A DNA stretch of 60,000 bases from NCBI RefSeq assembly GCF_963678635.1, contig NC_087063.1:31448599-31508598 (forward strand), given 5' to 3'. Within the stretch, counting starts at the first letter, position 1. Each line of letters begins with the position of its first letter. Shown piece by piece: positions 42,827-52,511 of this stretch. The notes beneath the pieces are model-generated. The model saw only the letters and a list, made by a program, of their open reading frames with translations. It did no database searches and had not been told where the DNA came from. This DNA comes from Symsagittifera roscoffensis. Taxonomy: Eukaryota > Xenacoelomorpha > Acoela > Convolutidae. The position numbers were made by a program, and so were the translations under genes.

Positions 42827-43294
42827 ATGTCATTTAAAAACCTAGGAAATAAACAAACAATCGTTTTACACAATTGTGAAATAGATAACAAAAAATACGA
42901 CCTTGTAATCACACCTCATACACAAACAGTTGGATACATTCGAACAAAACGACAAACACTAAAAAGAAAAATAATAACGAAGCAAAGACAAATAACACGA
43001 AAAAGATTTTCAAAAAATCGAAACGCATTTTCAGAATCAGAAACCAACAACTTAGACGAACTTTACAAACTAAAAGAATCAATAGATAAAAATTGCCCAC
43101 TTCACGATCAATTATATTTTTCTGACTCAGAAACAACTTCAAATTCATCAAAAAGAGGAAAAAGAAGAATAAAAAAGCAGTATAAACACAAACCAGTACA
43201 TTTATACAATTGGAATCAACCAATTCGACACATTAATAATTACATATTAACAGTCATCGAACGAAAAAATGAGCTCAACGCACACCCCAGGTGA
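42827..43294 (+). CDS. Basic 155-aa ORF1, element C
   Basis: ATG at 42827 and TGA at 43292-43294, overlapping the gag start by 26 nt in another frame. It is Lys/Arg/Gln-rich with no hydrophobic segment; a basic core (LKRKIITKQRQITRKRF) lies near residues 45-62 and a GKRRIKKQYKHK patch follows later. One residue differs from copy A. Its stop codon sits inside CCAGGTGAAG, a good 5' splice donor, so a spliced mRNA could join ORF1 or the gag start to a downstream exon. The function may be RNA binding or nuclear, by composition only. Confidence 0.65.
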   Translation: MSFKNLGNKQTIVLHNCEIDNKKYDLVITPHTQTVGYIRTKRQTLKRKIITKQRQITRKRFSKNRNAFSESETNNLDELYKLKESIDKNCPLHDQLYFSDSETTSNSSKRGKRRIKKQYKHKPVHLYNWNQPIRHINNYILTVIERKNELNAHPR

Positions 43295-46200
43295 AGAAAG
43301 TCCAGATGATGATGAAATCTTTCCTTTTATAGTAGATGCAACCACTGATAGAGGACAGCATATATTTTGCAAAAATTTACTATTAAATTTATTTGAACCC
43401 GGAATCAGTCCATGTAAAACAGAGTTCCCAGATGTAAAAATCAAAAGACAAATCATAGACCACTACTTAAAAGATATATGCAACATAACACAACAGTATG
43501 GAATCTACTCCATAGAATTCACCTCACCAAACCATAATAATAGAAAATATACAATTCAAACAGACGATCTTGATTTAGAATTTTCAAAAGTTTTTTCAGA
43601 ATATATAAAAAGCATCCAATATCATAACTCACAAAGAGCAAACTCCATATTCACCAATGAAGTTTTCGCAATAATATATAGTTATATTTCGATATTAGAA
43701 AACGAAATCCCAATAACAAATGTCTCACCGACAGAAACATCTAAACATTTAAGAGTACGACATGAAATCACACTACTCTCTAGTTATTTAAACATCATTA
43801 AAGAAAATTTCACGAAAGACGACGTTTCACAACATACAAAACACGATCTACAAAAAATTTTGGCATGGTTCATAATAGATTATTTCACACACAATATTGA
43901 TTTAATTGCACAAGCAAGAAAAAATTTTAGACCCCAAAACTCGAACGATGATACCGCTATCACAGAACAATCAGATTATGTTTGGGACCCCGAATGGTCT
44001 CATCCCGCATTTATAAGCTTCCCACAAACAATCTCAAGTCAAGCAATAAGTACGATATCTTACATAAGAGATTATGTAAAAGTAATACCATTAACCATTG
44101 ATGCGACACCATTAAACTATAATACATTTTTACCCGATACACAAAATAATAGTTTAAACTCTACAGTTATACACAATGAAAACCTCAATGGAACTAGGAA
44201 TCTTACTCAACAAGATATCCAGACACCATCACACTTCATAAATGAAGAAATTGTACACACAACAACTACACAACAAAGTATTTCACCAATACGCCCAAAT
44301 TTAACAACACCAAGAAATACAAATCCTTCACAAACACAGGTAACCTTACAATCAACCGTTAAACCTTCGGTTGCCCCTAAATATTCACATATGGATTACC
44401 AAACATACAGACCCATGACAATACCATCAAAAACACGCAAAACATTCACTAGAAACAACTTTGCAGACCATAATTATAATTATACACATCCATCAAAAAC
44501 ATATAACCAACCACAAAGAAATTTTAACCAATATACAAGATCTCGAAATTGGGATAACCCAATGACCCAACCTAATTCAATAAATTTCCAAACAAATCCT
44601 CCACAGGATCACAGTGAAAATTACCCATTTTTTCAACAAAATAAAAATAAAAAACAGACATCTTATCAAATGGATTATTTATCCTCAGATGATGATTTCT
44701 TACAACCAGATATATTTGCACCAAATACTCAAGAATATCGTAGACAAGGAATACAGAAAACACGTACAAATCATAGAAATTTTTCTCCACAACCAATAGA
44801 TGCACAACATCAACAACCAATTCAACAACAAAATCTAATTAATACACAATCTTTTCAACCAATTCAACAACAAAATCCAATGACTGCACACTCGTATCAA
44901 GCATCACAAATGCAAAATGAAATACCACTCCCATATTATCTCCAACAACATGAATTAACAAGAAACCAACTTTCAAATTTTTCTCAAATGCCAAATGCAG
45001 CAGAATCATTACAAATGACAATGAATCCATACCTTATGGGTGGATCATCAATAACATCAAACAAACCTTTAATGGTTTTCACAGGAACAGACCCTGAATA
45101 TTCTGTAGAAGATTATTTAAATGCAGTAACAGCAAACCTGATTTTAAATATTGGACCTGAACCAATTAATACGCCACTACATCAAAATTGGATACATCGA
45201 CGCACAGCGTTAATACAAACAACCTTAGATGGCGCAGCCCAAAAATGGTTTTCAGTACTACCTCTAGAAATAAAATCAAACTGGAAAAGGTTTACACAGG
45301 AATTTTCAAAAATGTTTGACTCCGAAAGAAACAAACAACAACAAAGAGTTTTATGTAATGAAATTCGCAGATTACCAAACGAAACCATCAAGCAAATAGC
45401 AGTACGAATCGAAACACTAGTTCGAAAAGCATACTCACTAAATACACATGACTATAAAAACACAAAGATGACAGAAATCTTAATGATGACCTTAACACCA
45501 CAATTAAGGAAAATAGCAATAAAAAAGAGAGCATCCCATCCTTCTTCAATTCGAGAACCCGATTTAGATTTTCGAAAACTAGTAGACAAATTAGAACAAG
45601 CAGAAATCACGATGAAACTAGAAGAAACGGAAAATCTGAAATTACAATACGTTAACAGAATTGAAACGACTCCCACTAATATTAATAATATACAGGAATC
45701 AGAGACAGACCTCGTTGAAAAAATCACTGAAATACTCAATATTTATGAAAAGAACCCAAACTTTAAAGGCAAACCATCTTTCAAAAAATGGTGTAATTAT
45801 TGCCGACGATACGGACATAGTATTTCCGAATGTAGACAAAAACAGCAAGACAATCAAAATAAACCTCAAAAATATAAAGAACCAAATAAATCATTCTATC
45901 AATACATGAAAAAAGATCAAAATCTACCGAACAAAACAGTCCACAGCAACAACAGTTCAGGAAAACCACTCCCGAACAATACAAATTATACAAGAAATCA
46001 ATCACCATATAACTCAAGTTATAGAGGAAGATCGCCAGAACGAAGAAATACACAAAATTCATCACAAAATCACTACAATAGACCAAATAGTAGAAGTAAC
46101 TACTCCAGATCAAATTCAAATACACAACGATTTGTTTCTAGATCTAATTCCCAATCAAGAAATAACTACTATCCAAACAACCAATCACGAAATTCATCAT

Positions 46201-49200
46201 ACAATAGGAATAGAAACTACTCCTATAATCGAAATAGAAGTTATTCAAACAACCGAAACCAGAATTACCCGAACAATCAATCAAGGAATAACTCATATAA
46301 TAGATCGAACTATAACAGACCAAACAACAATTATCAAAACAGATCGCGAAATAATTCACAAAATCGACACTCAAGTTATAATAATCGTTATAGAAATTAT
46401 TCCCAATCACCACACCGGAATAATAATAGCTATAATAATTCTAATAATCGCCACAGAAGTAGTACACCTAAACATCAAAGACAAATCAATCAAGTACAAT
46501 CTAATCCAGAAACAACATCAGACCCTCCAGGTATTGATGACACAGTAACTGATACGTTACAACTCAATCAAATAAACTGTACATCATCAGATTCAGAAAG
46601 TGATACTGAAAACACTCTTTCTATCAATATGATAAAAGTCGAAAATGACTATGAATCTGTCATATATGAACAACCCTTTCCATCACACATATATGAAAAT
46701 CAATCAGAATTTCTTCAAAATTATTACACTACACCCATAAATTCCACACCAACGACACAAGAAACAAATGAGATTAACACTACAAATCAAACCAATAAAA
46801 ATACCAAAACAAAATGCTTGAATACAAACCACATTTATCAAAATATACAAAAAGAACAACCCAAAGAAAAAATTTGGACAATACCATTTCTCTTAGAAAG
46901 CCCAAGAAATAAAGAATTTCAACCACCAGACCTTGAAATAGATTTTTTAATTGATTCAGGAGCAGAATCAAACATAATAAACATCCCCACATGGAATGAA
47001 ATAAAAACCTTACACCCAAAGCTAACACCTCTTGAAACCTCCAGCAAACTAGCAACAGCACAAGGATCAACATTGATAAACTACGGAAAAATCCAATTAT
47101 TTCTCCTCCCCACCAGAACAATGGAACAAAGCAAAATTTTAAATAAGCCATTTAAACAAATATTCCATATCACTGACATTAAATATAATATCATTGGAAT
47201 ACCATTTATTTCGAAGTATATACCAACAATTAACATACTAAATAGTAAAATATTAATCAAAGATAAATATACAAAAACAAAAGAAACATCCTTAACATTT
47301 TTTCAAAGATTAAATAAACAACCACCATTCTTTTCAAAATTCTACCCGATATTTAACCAACAAAGAAAACACCTAAAACCACTATCAGGAAATATCTATA
47401 ATTTTTCAATCAAACAAGTTCACCAATATGATAAAGAACAAAACAAACAAAAATTTTATATGTCAGAATTTGAATTCAAACCTATTCACAAATTTTTCAA
47501 AATCACAATCTCATCCATAAAATATTTGAAAAATTCGAATTCCGATATCATTTCCTTACATGTCTATAACAACACACCTTACCAAGTAACATTACCTTTA
47601 GGACTTTTAGGATATTGTGAAACCAACGCTACAATATCACCAATACACGAAAAAGCCTATCGCGTAAATAATATACTCCAATTACTAGATATTTGCCAAT
47701 CTACAATTCTTAATGAAGAATTATCTATAAATAATATAATAAGTAACGAAAACAGAAATACGGATTATTTCACAAAAACTCCATATTTCAAACCTACATT
47801 CAACATAAGTAACTACACAGAGGACCAACAAAAATTTTTAACAATGTTTAATTTCCAACATTCACAAATAACACAAGACGAATTCGAAAAATTAGCCAAA
47901 CAGCTAATTAAATATTCATCAGTCTATGCAACATCAAAATTCGATGTTGGAAAAATCAGTTCATCACTACATCTCCCGTTAAAACCAGACGCAGTTTTCA
48001 AAAAACAGAGAGCAAGTAAAGTACCAATTCACTTACATGATAAAGTAAACAGATTACTCGATATTTTAGAACAATACAACATTATATCACCAGTTAATAA
48101 AGAAGAACAACCAAAAGGCAACACATTTATCAACCCCGTTATCATTCTAGCTAAAGGAGAATCATTAAAAATCGTTCTCGACGCTAGATACCTCAATTCA
48201 CTCATAGATGAATCAAAATGTAATTGGCCCATTGAACCAATACAAGTTATTTTAACAAAAATAAACGGCAAATACTTTACAACCGCCGATATGAATAGTG
48301 CATACAATCAAATGCCACTAGATGAAAAATCACGACGTTTAACACAATTTGTTATCGGAAACCAACAATATGAATTCAACCGCTTATTCTATGGAATATC
48401 CATAGGACCAGCAGCATTTTCAGCTTTTATGAGCAAAATTTTTAGACCACTGATACTCAAGAAAAACGCAATCACCTATTTAGACGATGTTTTTATGCAA
48501 TCACAAACAAAAGACGAGATGTTCAATGTTTTAGAAAAATATCACCAAATACTTCAGAACGAAAATCTGAAGGCCGCCCCCGATAAATCACACTTCTTTT
48601 TGACAAGAGTTAAATTCTTAGGACATAATATAGAAAGAAAAACAATCACTCCATTGAAATCACGCATTGACGCTATTCAAAAACTTCAACCACCAACAAA
48701 TAAAAAGAAAATCCTAGAATTTCTTGGAATGTTAAACTTTTTAAGTAAATATGTTTATAAAATGCAACTATATCTACGACCATTTTATAACATCCTTAGA
48801 CAACAAAATAATTTTGAATGGAACACAGAACATCAAACACGATTTGAAGAAATAAAGAAACTTTTAACTGAACAAATTTCAAACACAATTCCAGATTCAA
48901 ATCAACCATTTTATGCAATGTGCGATGCTTCGAACTTTGGCATCGGTGCAGCACTATTACAATCACATAATGGTACAAATAAAATGAACCTCATATCAGC
49001 AAATTCTCGATTATTCACTCAAGCAGAGCTACGACTCTCAACTCTAATGAGAGAATGTACAGCCATAATATATACACTGACAGAATATGAATTTCTGATA
49101 CTTGGATCAAAACATCCAACAGTTCTATTCACAGACCATAAACCAATCATCTTTCTCTTTACACAAAAATCTAACCCAAACCACCGAGTTTACAGATTTC

Positions 49201-51491
49201 AACTAATTCTAATGAAATTTCCAAACTTACATATAGTTTGGACTGCAGGAAAAAATCTTGCATTACCAGACACCTTAAGTCGAAATACACCACCTGAATT
49301 ACTTACACGAAAAACAACAGTTGAAATACCCAAAAACATAAAATTCTACCTTGCAGAAAACGAAACATCACCCCGATTGGAATGCAAATATGCAGTAAAA
49401 ACTGATATTGAACAATCACAAATAAATAGTTTACAACATTTCCCACTTTATTTAGATTGTCAAAATAATCATTATGAAGTTGATTTACTTGGAACATCAA
49501 CTTTCAAACCAATCCCATATTCTCAATGGATAAAAAATAACACCCAACAAAAACGAACAAAACAACACCCGCCTAAGAAAGACCATTTTCCACTAATTGA
49601 AAAAGAAGATTTAACTGATAAAATAAATTTATCAGGACCACAAACAAATGATTCAAAATACACAATAAATCAAGTTTTTGACCTCCATGACCCACTTGAT
49701 ACAATACCCTTATCTACATTAGAAATCGAAAACATTTTTCTCCCCCCAACAGAAACAATTACAATTTCAACACTGAAACAATATCAAAACCTTGACCCAG
49801 TAATTCGACAACTGAAATCATGGCACAAATATAAAACTAAACCTATCAAAGCAGATTCAACCATTTTAGGAAATAAAACACTCCTCCGATATTTTCGAAA
49901 ATTCAATAATACAACAATTAACGAAAACACAGACCTTCTAGAATACAAATTAAATGAATCTACAGTTCCATGTCTCCCTTTAAGTATGATTCTTATAGCT
50001 TTTAATATTTCACATACACAAAATATTAAAGGACACTCTGGATCAGAGAAAACATATTCAAATTTTATACAAAACTTTTATTTCCCAAATGCACCAATTT
50101 GGATAAAAGTACTATGCAATGACTGTATAGTATGTCAACTAAATAAACCTTACCCAAATCAAAAACAAATAGCACAAAAACAAGATTTTAAAGGACAAAG
50201 TTTGTACTTCAATCATCGTATCTCATTTGATACTAAAGGACCAATTTCACCCTCATCAGAAGGAAACTCCTACATTATGGTAATTGTTGACGCATTTACA
50301 CATTATGTAGCACTTAACCCAGTACCACATTGTAACGCTTATTACGCTTACACAACACTCTATGAACACTGGATAGCAAAATTCGGACTACCAGAAATTT
50401 TAGTTACAGACAACGGTACAGAATTTATAAATAATGAAATTATCACACTATGTCATTTATATAACATTAAACACAAACCACGTACATCTCATGCACCTTG
50501 GACAAACGGCTTAGTCGAAGGTATGAACCGTTCATTACAAGAATATCTTAGATGTATCATCAACGGAAATGATACAAAATATACCGAATGGTCAGCAGAT
50601 GTAAAATTATTTCCCTTAGCATATAATTCACAAATTACGACAACTTTAGGAATGTCACCATACGAAATGGTTTTTAACCAAAAGCCACGCAAACCAATAA
50701 TGTTTACAGCAAATTCTCATAAAAACGCACAAGGTTATTGTCAACCAAATAAAGACTCAATTTGTTATAACCTACCTTTACATACACACGATGAAGATCA
50801 TTTTCATCACCCACAAATTCTTAAACTAGCCTCCGGTACACACACCGAATGGATTCTAAATAGAGATAAAAAACACAATGAAATTTATCAAAAAATAACA
50901 AAAAAGTTATTACAAAGACAAAACATTAATGAACAAATCAATTCACGTTTTACACCAGCCTCCGAATTAAAAATTGGAACATTTGTATTAATACCTAATT
51001 TTAATACTCAAAAAGGAATTTCTAAAAAATTACAACCCCTTCGAAAAGGACCATACCAAATAATTGCAAAACCCACTGATGTCACATATAAAATTACCGA
51101 CTCAAACAAAAAAGAAATCGTTCAACATCGAAACAACCTATTACCTTATTACCCAAAAGAATACGCACTCCGCGAATTAACTCAATTATATTCTTTCACA
51201 GGATTAAAAATCATTCAAAATGAACCACATCTGAAAAACACAGAACAAAATGATAACCCCACCGAAAATCAAAACACAAAACTAACCACCACCAAAAACA
51301 ATACACAAAACCATAAAGAATCTCCAAAACAAAGAAAAAATAGAAAAATGACCGAACAAATAATACCCCAAGAACAAATCGACAAATCAGAAAATCGAAA
51401 AACAACAAGACTCCGAAATCAACCACGTAAAAACTATAAAATATTCATCCCCCAATCTAAAATTTTAAAGAAAGTGGAATTTCAAAAGTAA
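43269..51491 (+). CDS. gag-pol: Gag-Pol polyprotein, intact 2,740 codons
   Basis: Gag and Pol in one frame, with no stop or shift between them. A matrix-like head is followed by a Gln/Asn/Pro-rich linker, then capsid (about residues 595-790). A CCHC zinc knuckle lies at 842-855 (CNYCRRYGHSISEC), followed by a roughly 170-residue Asn/Arg/Ser/Tyr-rich stretch. Aspartic protease has LIDSGAESN with Asp1229. The reverse transcriptase has YLDD at 1737-1740 and the RNase H begins at Asp1886 (CDASNFGIGAALL). The integrase has an HHCC finger (HSGSEKTY then CNDCIVCQ) and a catalytic triad Asp2321, Asp2381, Glu2417, spaced 59 and 35 residues. A GPY/F-like module (LRKGPYQIIAK) and a basic tail end the protein. 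All catalytic residues are present. With no frameshift or stop, Gag and Pol would be made in equal amounts, unless Gag comes from splicing or processing. Confidence 0.95.
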   Translation: MSSTHTPGEESPDDDEIFPFIVDATTDRGQHIFCKNLLLNLFEPGISPCKTEFPDVKIKRQIIDHYLKDICNITQQYGIYSIEFTSPNHNNRKYTIQTDDLDLEFSKVFSEYIKSIQYHNSQRANSIFTNEVFAIIYSYISILENEIPITNVSPTETSKHLRVRHEITLLSSYLNIIKENFTKDDVSQHTKHDLQKILAWFIIDYFTHNIDLIAQARKNFRPQNSNDDTAITEQSDYVWDPEWSHPAFISFPQTISSQAISTISYIRDYVKVIPLTIDATPLNYNTFLPDTQNNSLNSTVIHNENLNGTRNLTQQDIQTPSHFINEEIVHTTTTQQSISPIRPNLTTPRNTNPSQTQVTLQSTVKPSVAPKYSHMDYQTYRPMTIPSKTRKTFTRNNFADHNYNYTHPSKTYNQPQRNFNQYTRSRNWDNPMTQPNSINFQTNPPQDHSENYPFFQQNKNKKQTSYQMDYLSSDDDFLQPDIFAPNTQEYRRQGIQKTRTNHRNFSPQPIDAQHQQPIQQQNLINTQSFQPIQQQNPMTAHSYQASQMQNEIPLPYYLQQHELTRNQLSNFSQMPNAAESLQMTMNPYLMGGSSITSNKPLMVFTGTDPEYSVEDYLNAVTANLILNIGPEPINTPLHQNWIHRRTALIQTTLDGAAQKWFSVLPLEIKSNWKRFTQEFSKMFDSERNKQQQRVLCNEIRRLPNETIKQIAVRIETLVRKAYSLNTHDYKNTKMTEILMMTLTPQLRKIAIKKRASHPSSIREPDLDFRKLVDKLEQAEITMKLEETENLKLQYVNRIETTPTNINNIQESETDLVEKITEILNIYEKNPNFKGKPSFKKWCNYCRRYGHSISECRQKQQDNQNKPQKYKEPNKSFYQYMKKDQNLPNKTVHSNNSSGKPLPNNTNYTRNQSPYNSSYRGRSPERRNTQNSSQNHYNRPNSRSNYSRSNSNTQRFVSRSNSQSRNNYYPNNQSRNSSYNRNRNYSYNRNRSYSNNRNQNYPNNQSRNNSYNRSNYNRPNNNYQNRSRNNSQNRHSSYNNRYRNYSQSPHRNNNSYNNSNNRHRSSTPKHQRQINQVQSNPETTSDPPGIDDTVTDTLQLNQINCTSSDSESDTENTLSINMIKVENDYESVIYEQPFPSHIYENQSEFLQNYYTTPINSTPTTQETNEINTTNQTNKNTKTKCLNTNHIYQNIQKEQPKEKIWTIPFLLESPRNKEFQPPDLEIDFLIDSGAESNIINIPTWNEIKTLHPKLTPLETSSKLATAQGSTLINYGKIQLFLLPTRTMEQSKILNKPFKQIFHITDIKYNIIGIPFISKYIPTINILNSKILIKDKYTKTKETSLTFFQRLNKQPPFFSKFYPIFNQQRKHLKPLSGNIYNFSIKQVHQYDKEQNKQKFYMSEFEFKPIHKFFKITISSIKYLKNSNSDIISLHVYNNTPYQVTLPLGLLGYCETNATISPIHEKAYRVNNILQLLDICQSTILNEELSINNIISNENRNTDYFTKTPYFKPTFNISNYTEDQQKFLTMFNFQHSQITQDEFEKLAKQLIKYSSVYATSKFDVGKISSSLHLPLKPDAVFKKQRASKVPIHLHDKVNRLLDILEQYNIISPVNKEEQPKGNTFINPVIILAKGESLKIVLDARYLNSLIDESKCNWPIEPIQVILTKINGKYFTTADMNSAYNQMPLDEKSRRLTQFVIGNQQYEFNRLFYGISIGPAAFSAFMSKIFRPLILKKNAITYLDDVFMQSQTKDEMFNVLEKYHQILQNENLKAAPDKSHFFLTRVKFLGHNIERKTITPLKSRIDAIQKLQPPTNKKKILEFLGMLNFLSKYVYKMQLYLRPFYNILRQQNNFEWNTEHQTRFEEIKKLLTEQISNTIPDSNQPFYAMCDASNFGIGAALLQSHNGTNKMNLISANSRLFTQAELRLSTLMRECTAIIYTLTEYEFLILGSKHPTVLFTDHKPIIFLFTQKSNPNHRVYRFQLILMKFPNLHIVWTAGKNLALPDTLSRNTPPELLTRKTTVEIPKNIKFYLAENETSPRLECKYAVKTDIEQSQINSLQHFPLYLDCQNNHYEVDLLGTSTFKPIPYSQWIKNNTQQKRTKQHPPKKDHFPLIEKEDLTDKINLSGPQTNDSKYTINQVFDLHDPLDTIPLSTLEIENIFLPPTETITISTLKQYQNLDPVIRQLKSWHKYKTKPIKADSTILGNKTLLRYFRKFNNTTINENTDLLEYKLNESTVPCLPLSMILIAFNISHTQNIKGHSGSEKTYSNFIQNFYFPNAPIWIKVLCNDCIVCQLNKPYPNQKQIAQKQDFKGQSLYFNHRISFDTKGPISPSSEGNSYIMVIVDAFTHYVALNPVPHCNAYYAYTTLYEHWIAKFGLPEILVTDNGTEFINNEIITLCHLYNIKHKPRTSHAPWTNGLVEGMNRSLQEYLRCIINGNDTKYTEWSADVKLFPLAYNSQITTTLGMSPYEMVFNQKPRKPIMFTANSHKNAQGYCQPNKDSICYNLPLHTHDEDHFHHPQILKLASGTHTEWILNRDKKHNEIYQKITKKLLQRQNINEQINSRFTPASELKIGTFVLIPNFNTQKGISKKLQPLRKGPYQIIAKPTDVTYKITDSNKKEIVQHRNNLLPYYPKEYALRELTQLYSFTGLKIIQNEPHLKNTEQNDNPTENQNTKLTTTKNNTQNHKESPKQRKNRKMTEQIIPQEQIDKSENRKTTRLRNQPRKNYKIFIPQSKILKKVEFQK

Positions 51492-51961
51492 TTTTAACAT
51501 TATACTTCACAATCTTGAAACCTCCGAAACATTTTTCATTTACATTTTTCAAAATAACATGCTGAAAAGTACGCAATAATTCTAGTTCAAAATAAACCAA
51601 TAGGATTCATCCAATCCGTCACTTTCTCTAACTCAAACTAAGACCAATTAGACGAATCATATAGAACTCCAGGCACATCTATAACTATAACTTTACGACC
51701 TCCAGGTCAAAAATAAGCAAACCACTCCAACTTGACAACTAAAATAAATATCACCATAATACCGTACCCCTCCCTTATCTAATAACCCAAAGATCAACAT
51801 TATTTCCCCAACTCAGACCACGAATACCCCCAAAGCAAATTTGTTAACTTAGCCTAAAGTAACAAAATGAACATTTTAATTAGCCTAAAGTATAAAAATC
51901 TCACCATACCCCGGATCATTTGACAAACAAAAATAAAGAAAAAGACGACCTCCCAGTCACC
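51492..51961 (+). other. Non-coding gap between gag-pol and the accessory ORFs
   Basis: About 470 nt, A/C-rich, with no ORF. Several CTCCAG and CCTCCCAG phrases are possible splice acceptors; the last, CGACCTCCCAG, is 5 nt before the first small ORF, whose start has a good context (TCACCATGA). Confidence 0.5.
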
Positions 51962-52090
51962 ATGAAAATTGCCCCCAACAATTTTTTTACAAAACTCAAC
52001 CCACTTGTCAAAAAACTAATAAATAATCCGACCACACTAGAAAATCGCCTCAAACAGCAAAAAATATTCGACCAAGAGATCATTTCTTAA
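51962..52090 (+). CDS. 42-aa ORF, first of the accessory chain
   Basis: Short ORF from an ATG in good context (CACCATGA). The product is small, Lys/Asn-rich and soluble-looking (MKIAPNNFFTKLNPLVKKL). Its stop TAA is followed directly by the ATG of the next ORF (TAAATG). The tight junction and start context are the reason to list it. No family is recognised. Confidence 0.45.
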   Translation: MKIAPNNFFTKLNPLVKKLINNPTTLENRLKQQKIFDQEIIS

Positions 52091-52321
52091 ATGCTCTTCT
52101 CTCAATCAGTTACTCAAATACTCATAAATCTTAAACATTTTTTTACAATACTTGAAACCTTTATAATATTTCTTTTTGATATACTTGAATCTTTTCTAAT
52201 AATCCTAATCATTTTTTGTAACATTTTTTTAATTTTCTACACTATACTCGAACTATTCCTCCAACTTTCCAAAACCCTTGATTATATCCACAGGTACGAT
52301 TTATACAACTTGTCTAAATGA
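52091..52321 (+). CDS. 76-aa hydrophobic membrane protein
   Basis: After about 20 polar residues comes a nearly continuous hydrophobic stretch of 40 residues rich in Ile, Leu and Phe (FLIILIIFCNIFLIFYTILE), enough for two membrane spans. The stop overlaps the next start as ATGA. Size and shape recall viral small membrane proteins such as viroporins, but that is resemblance only. Confidence 0.55.
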   Translation: MLFSQSVTQILINLKHFFTILETFIIFLFDILESFLIILIIFCNIFLIFYTILELFLQLSKTLDYIHRYDLYNLSK

Positions 52322-52506
52322 TACGAACAATTTTCAGTAGAACCGATATTTTTTTATTGTTTGTAATTTTCATAGCATTCTTATCATCCCTCATTTTGAC
52401 AATATGTAAATGTATAAAGAAAGCAATCCTCACATTTGCCCTAGCAACAATCCTTCTAATTCTTTTTTTGGAAGAATACTATAATAAACATAAACCTTCC
52501 CACTAA
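52318..52506 (+). CDS. 62-aa membrane protein
   Basis: Starts at the ATG of an ATGA overlap with the previous ORF. Two hydrophobic spans (LLFVIFIAFLSSLILTIC and AILTFALATILLILFL) flank a short Cys/Lys loop, KCIKK. It ends in TAA just 5 nt before the open frame of the next ORF. No family is recognised. Confidence 0.55.
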   Translation: MIRTIFSRTDIFLLFVIFIAFLSSLILTICKCIKKAILTFALATILLILFLEEYYNKHKPSH

Positions 52507-52511
52507 AGTAA

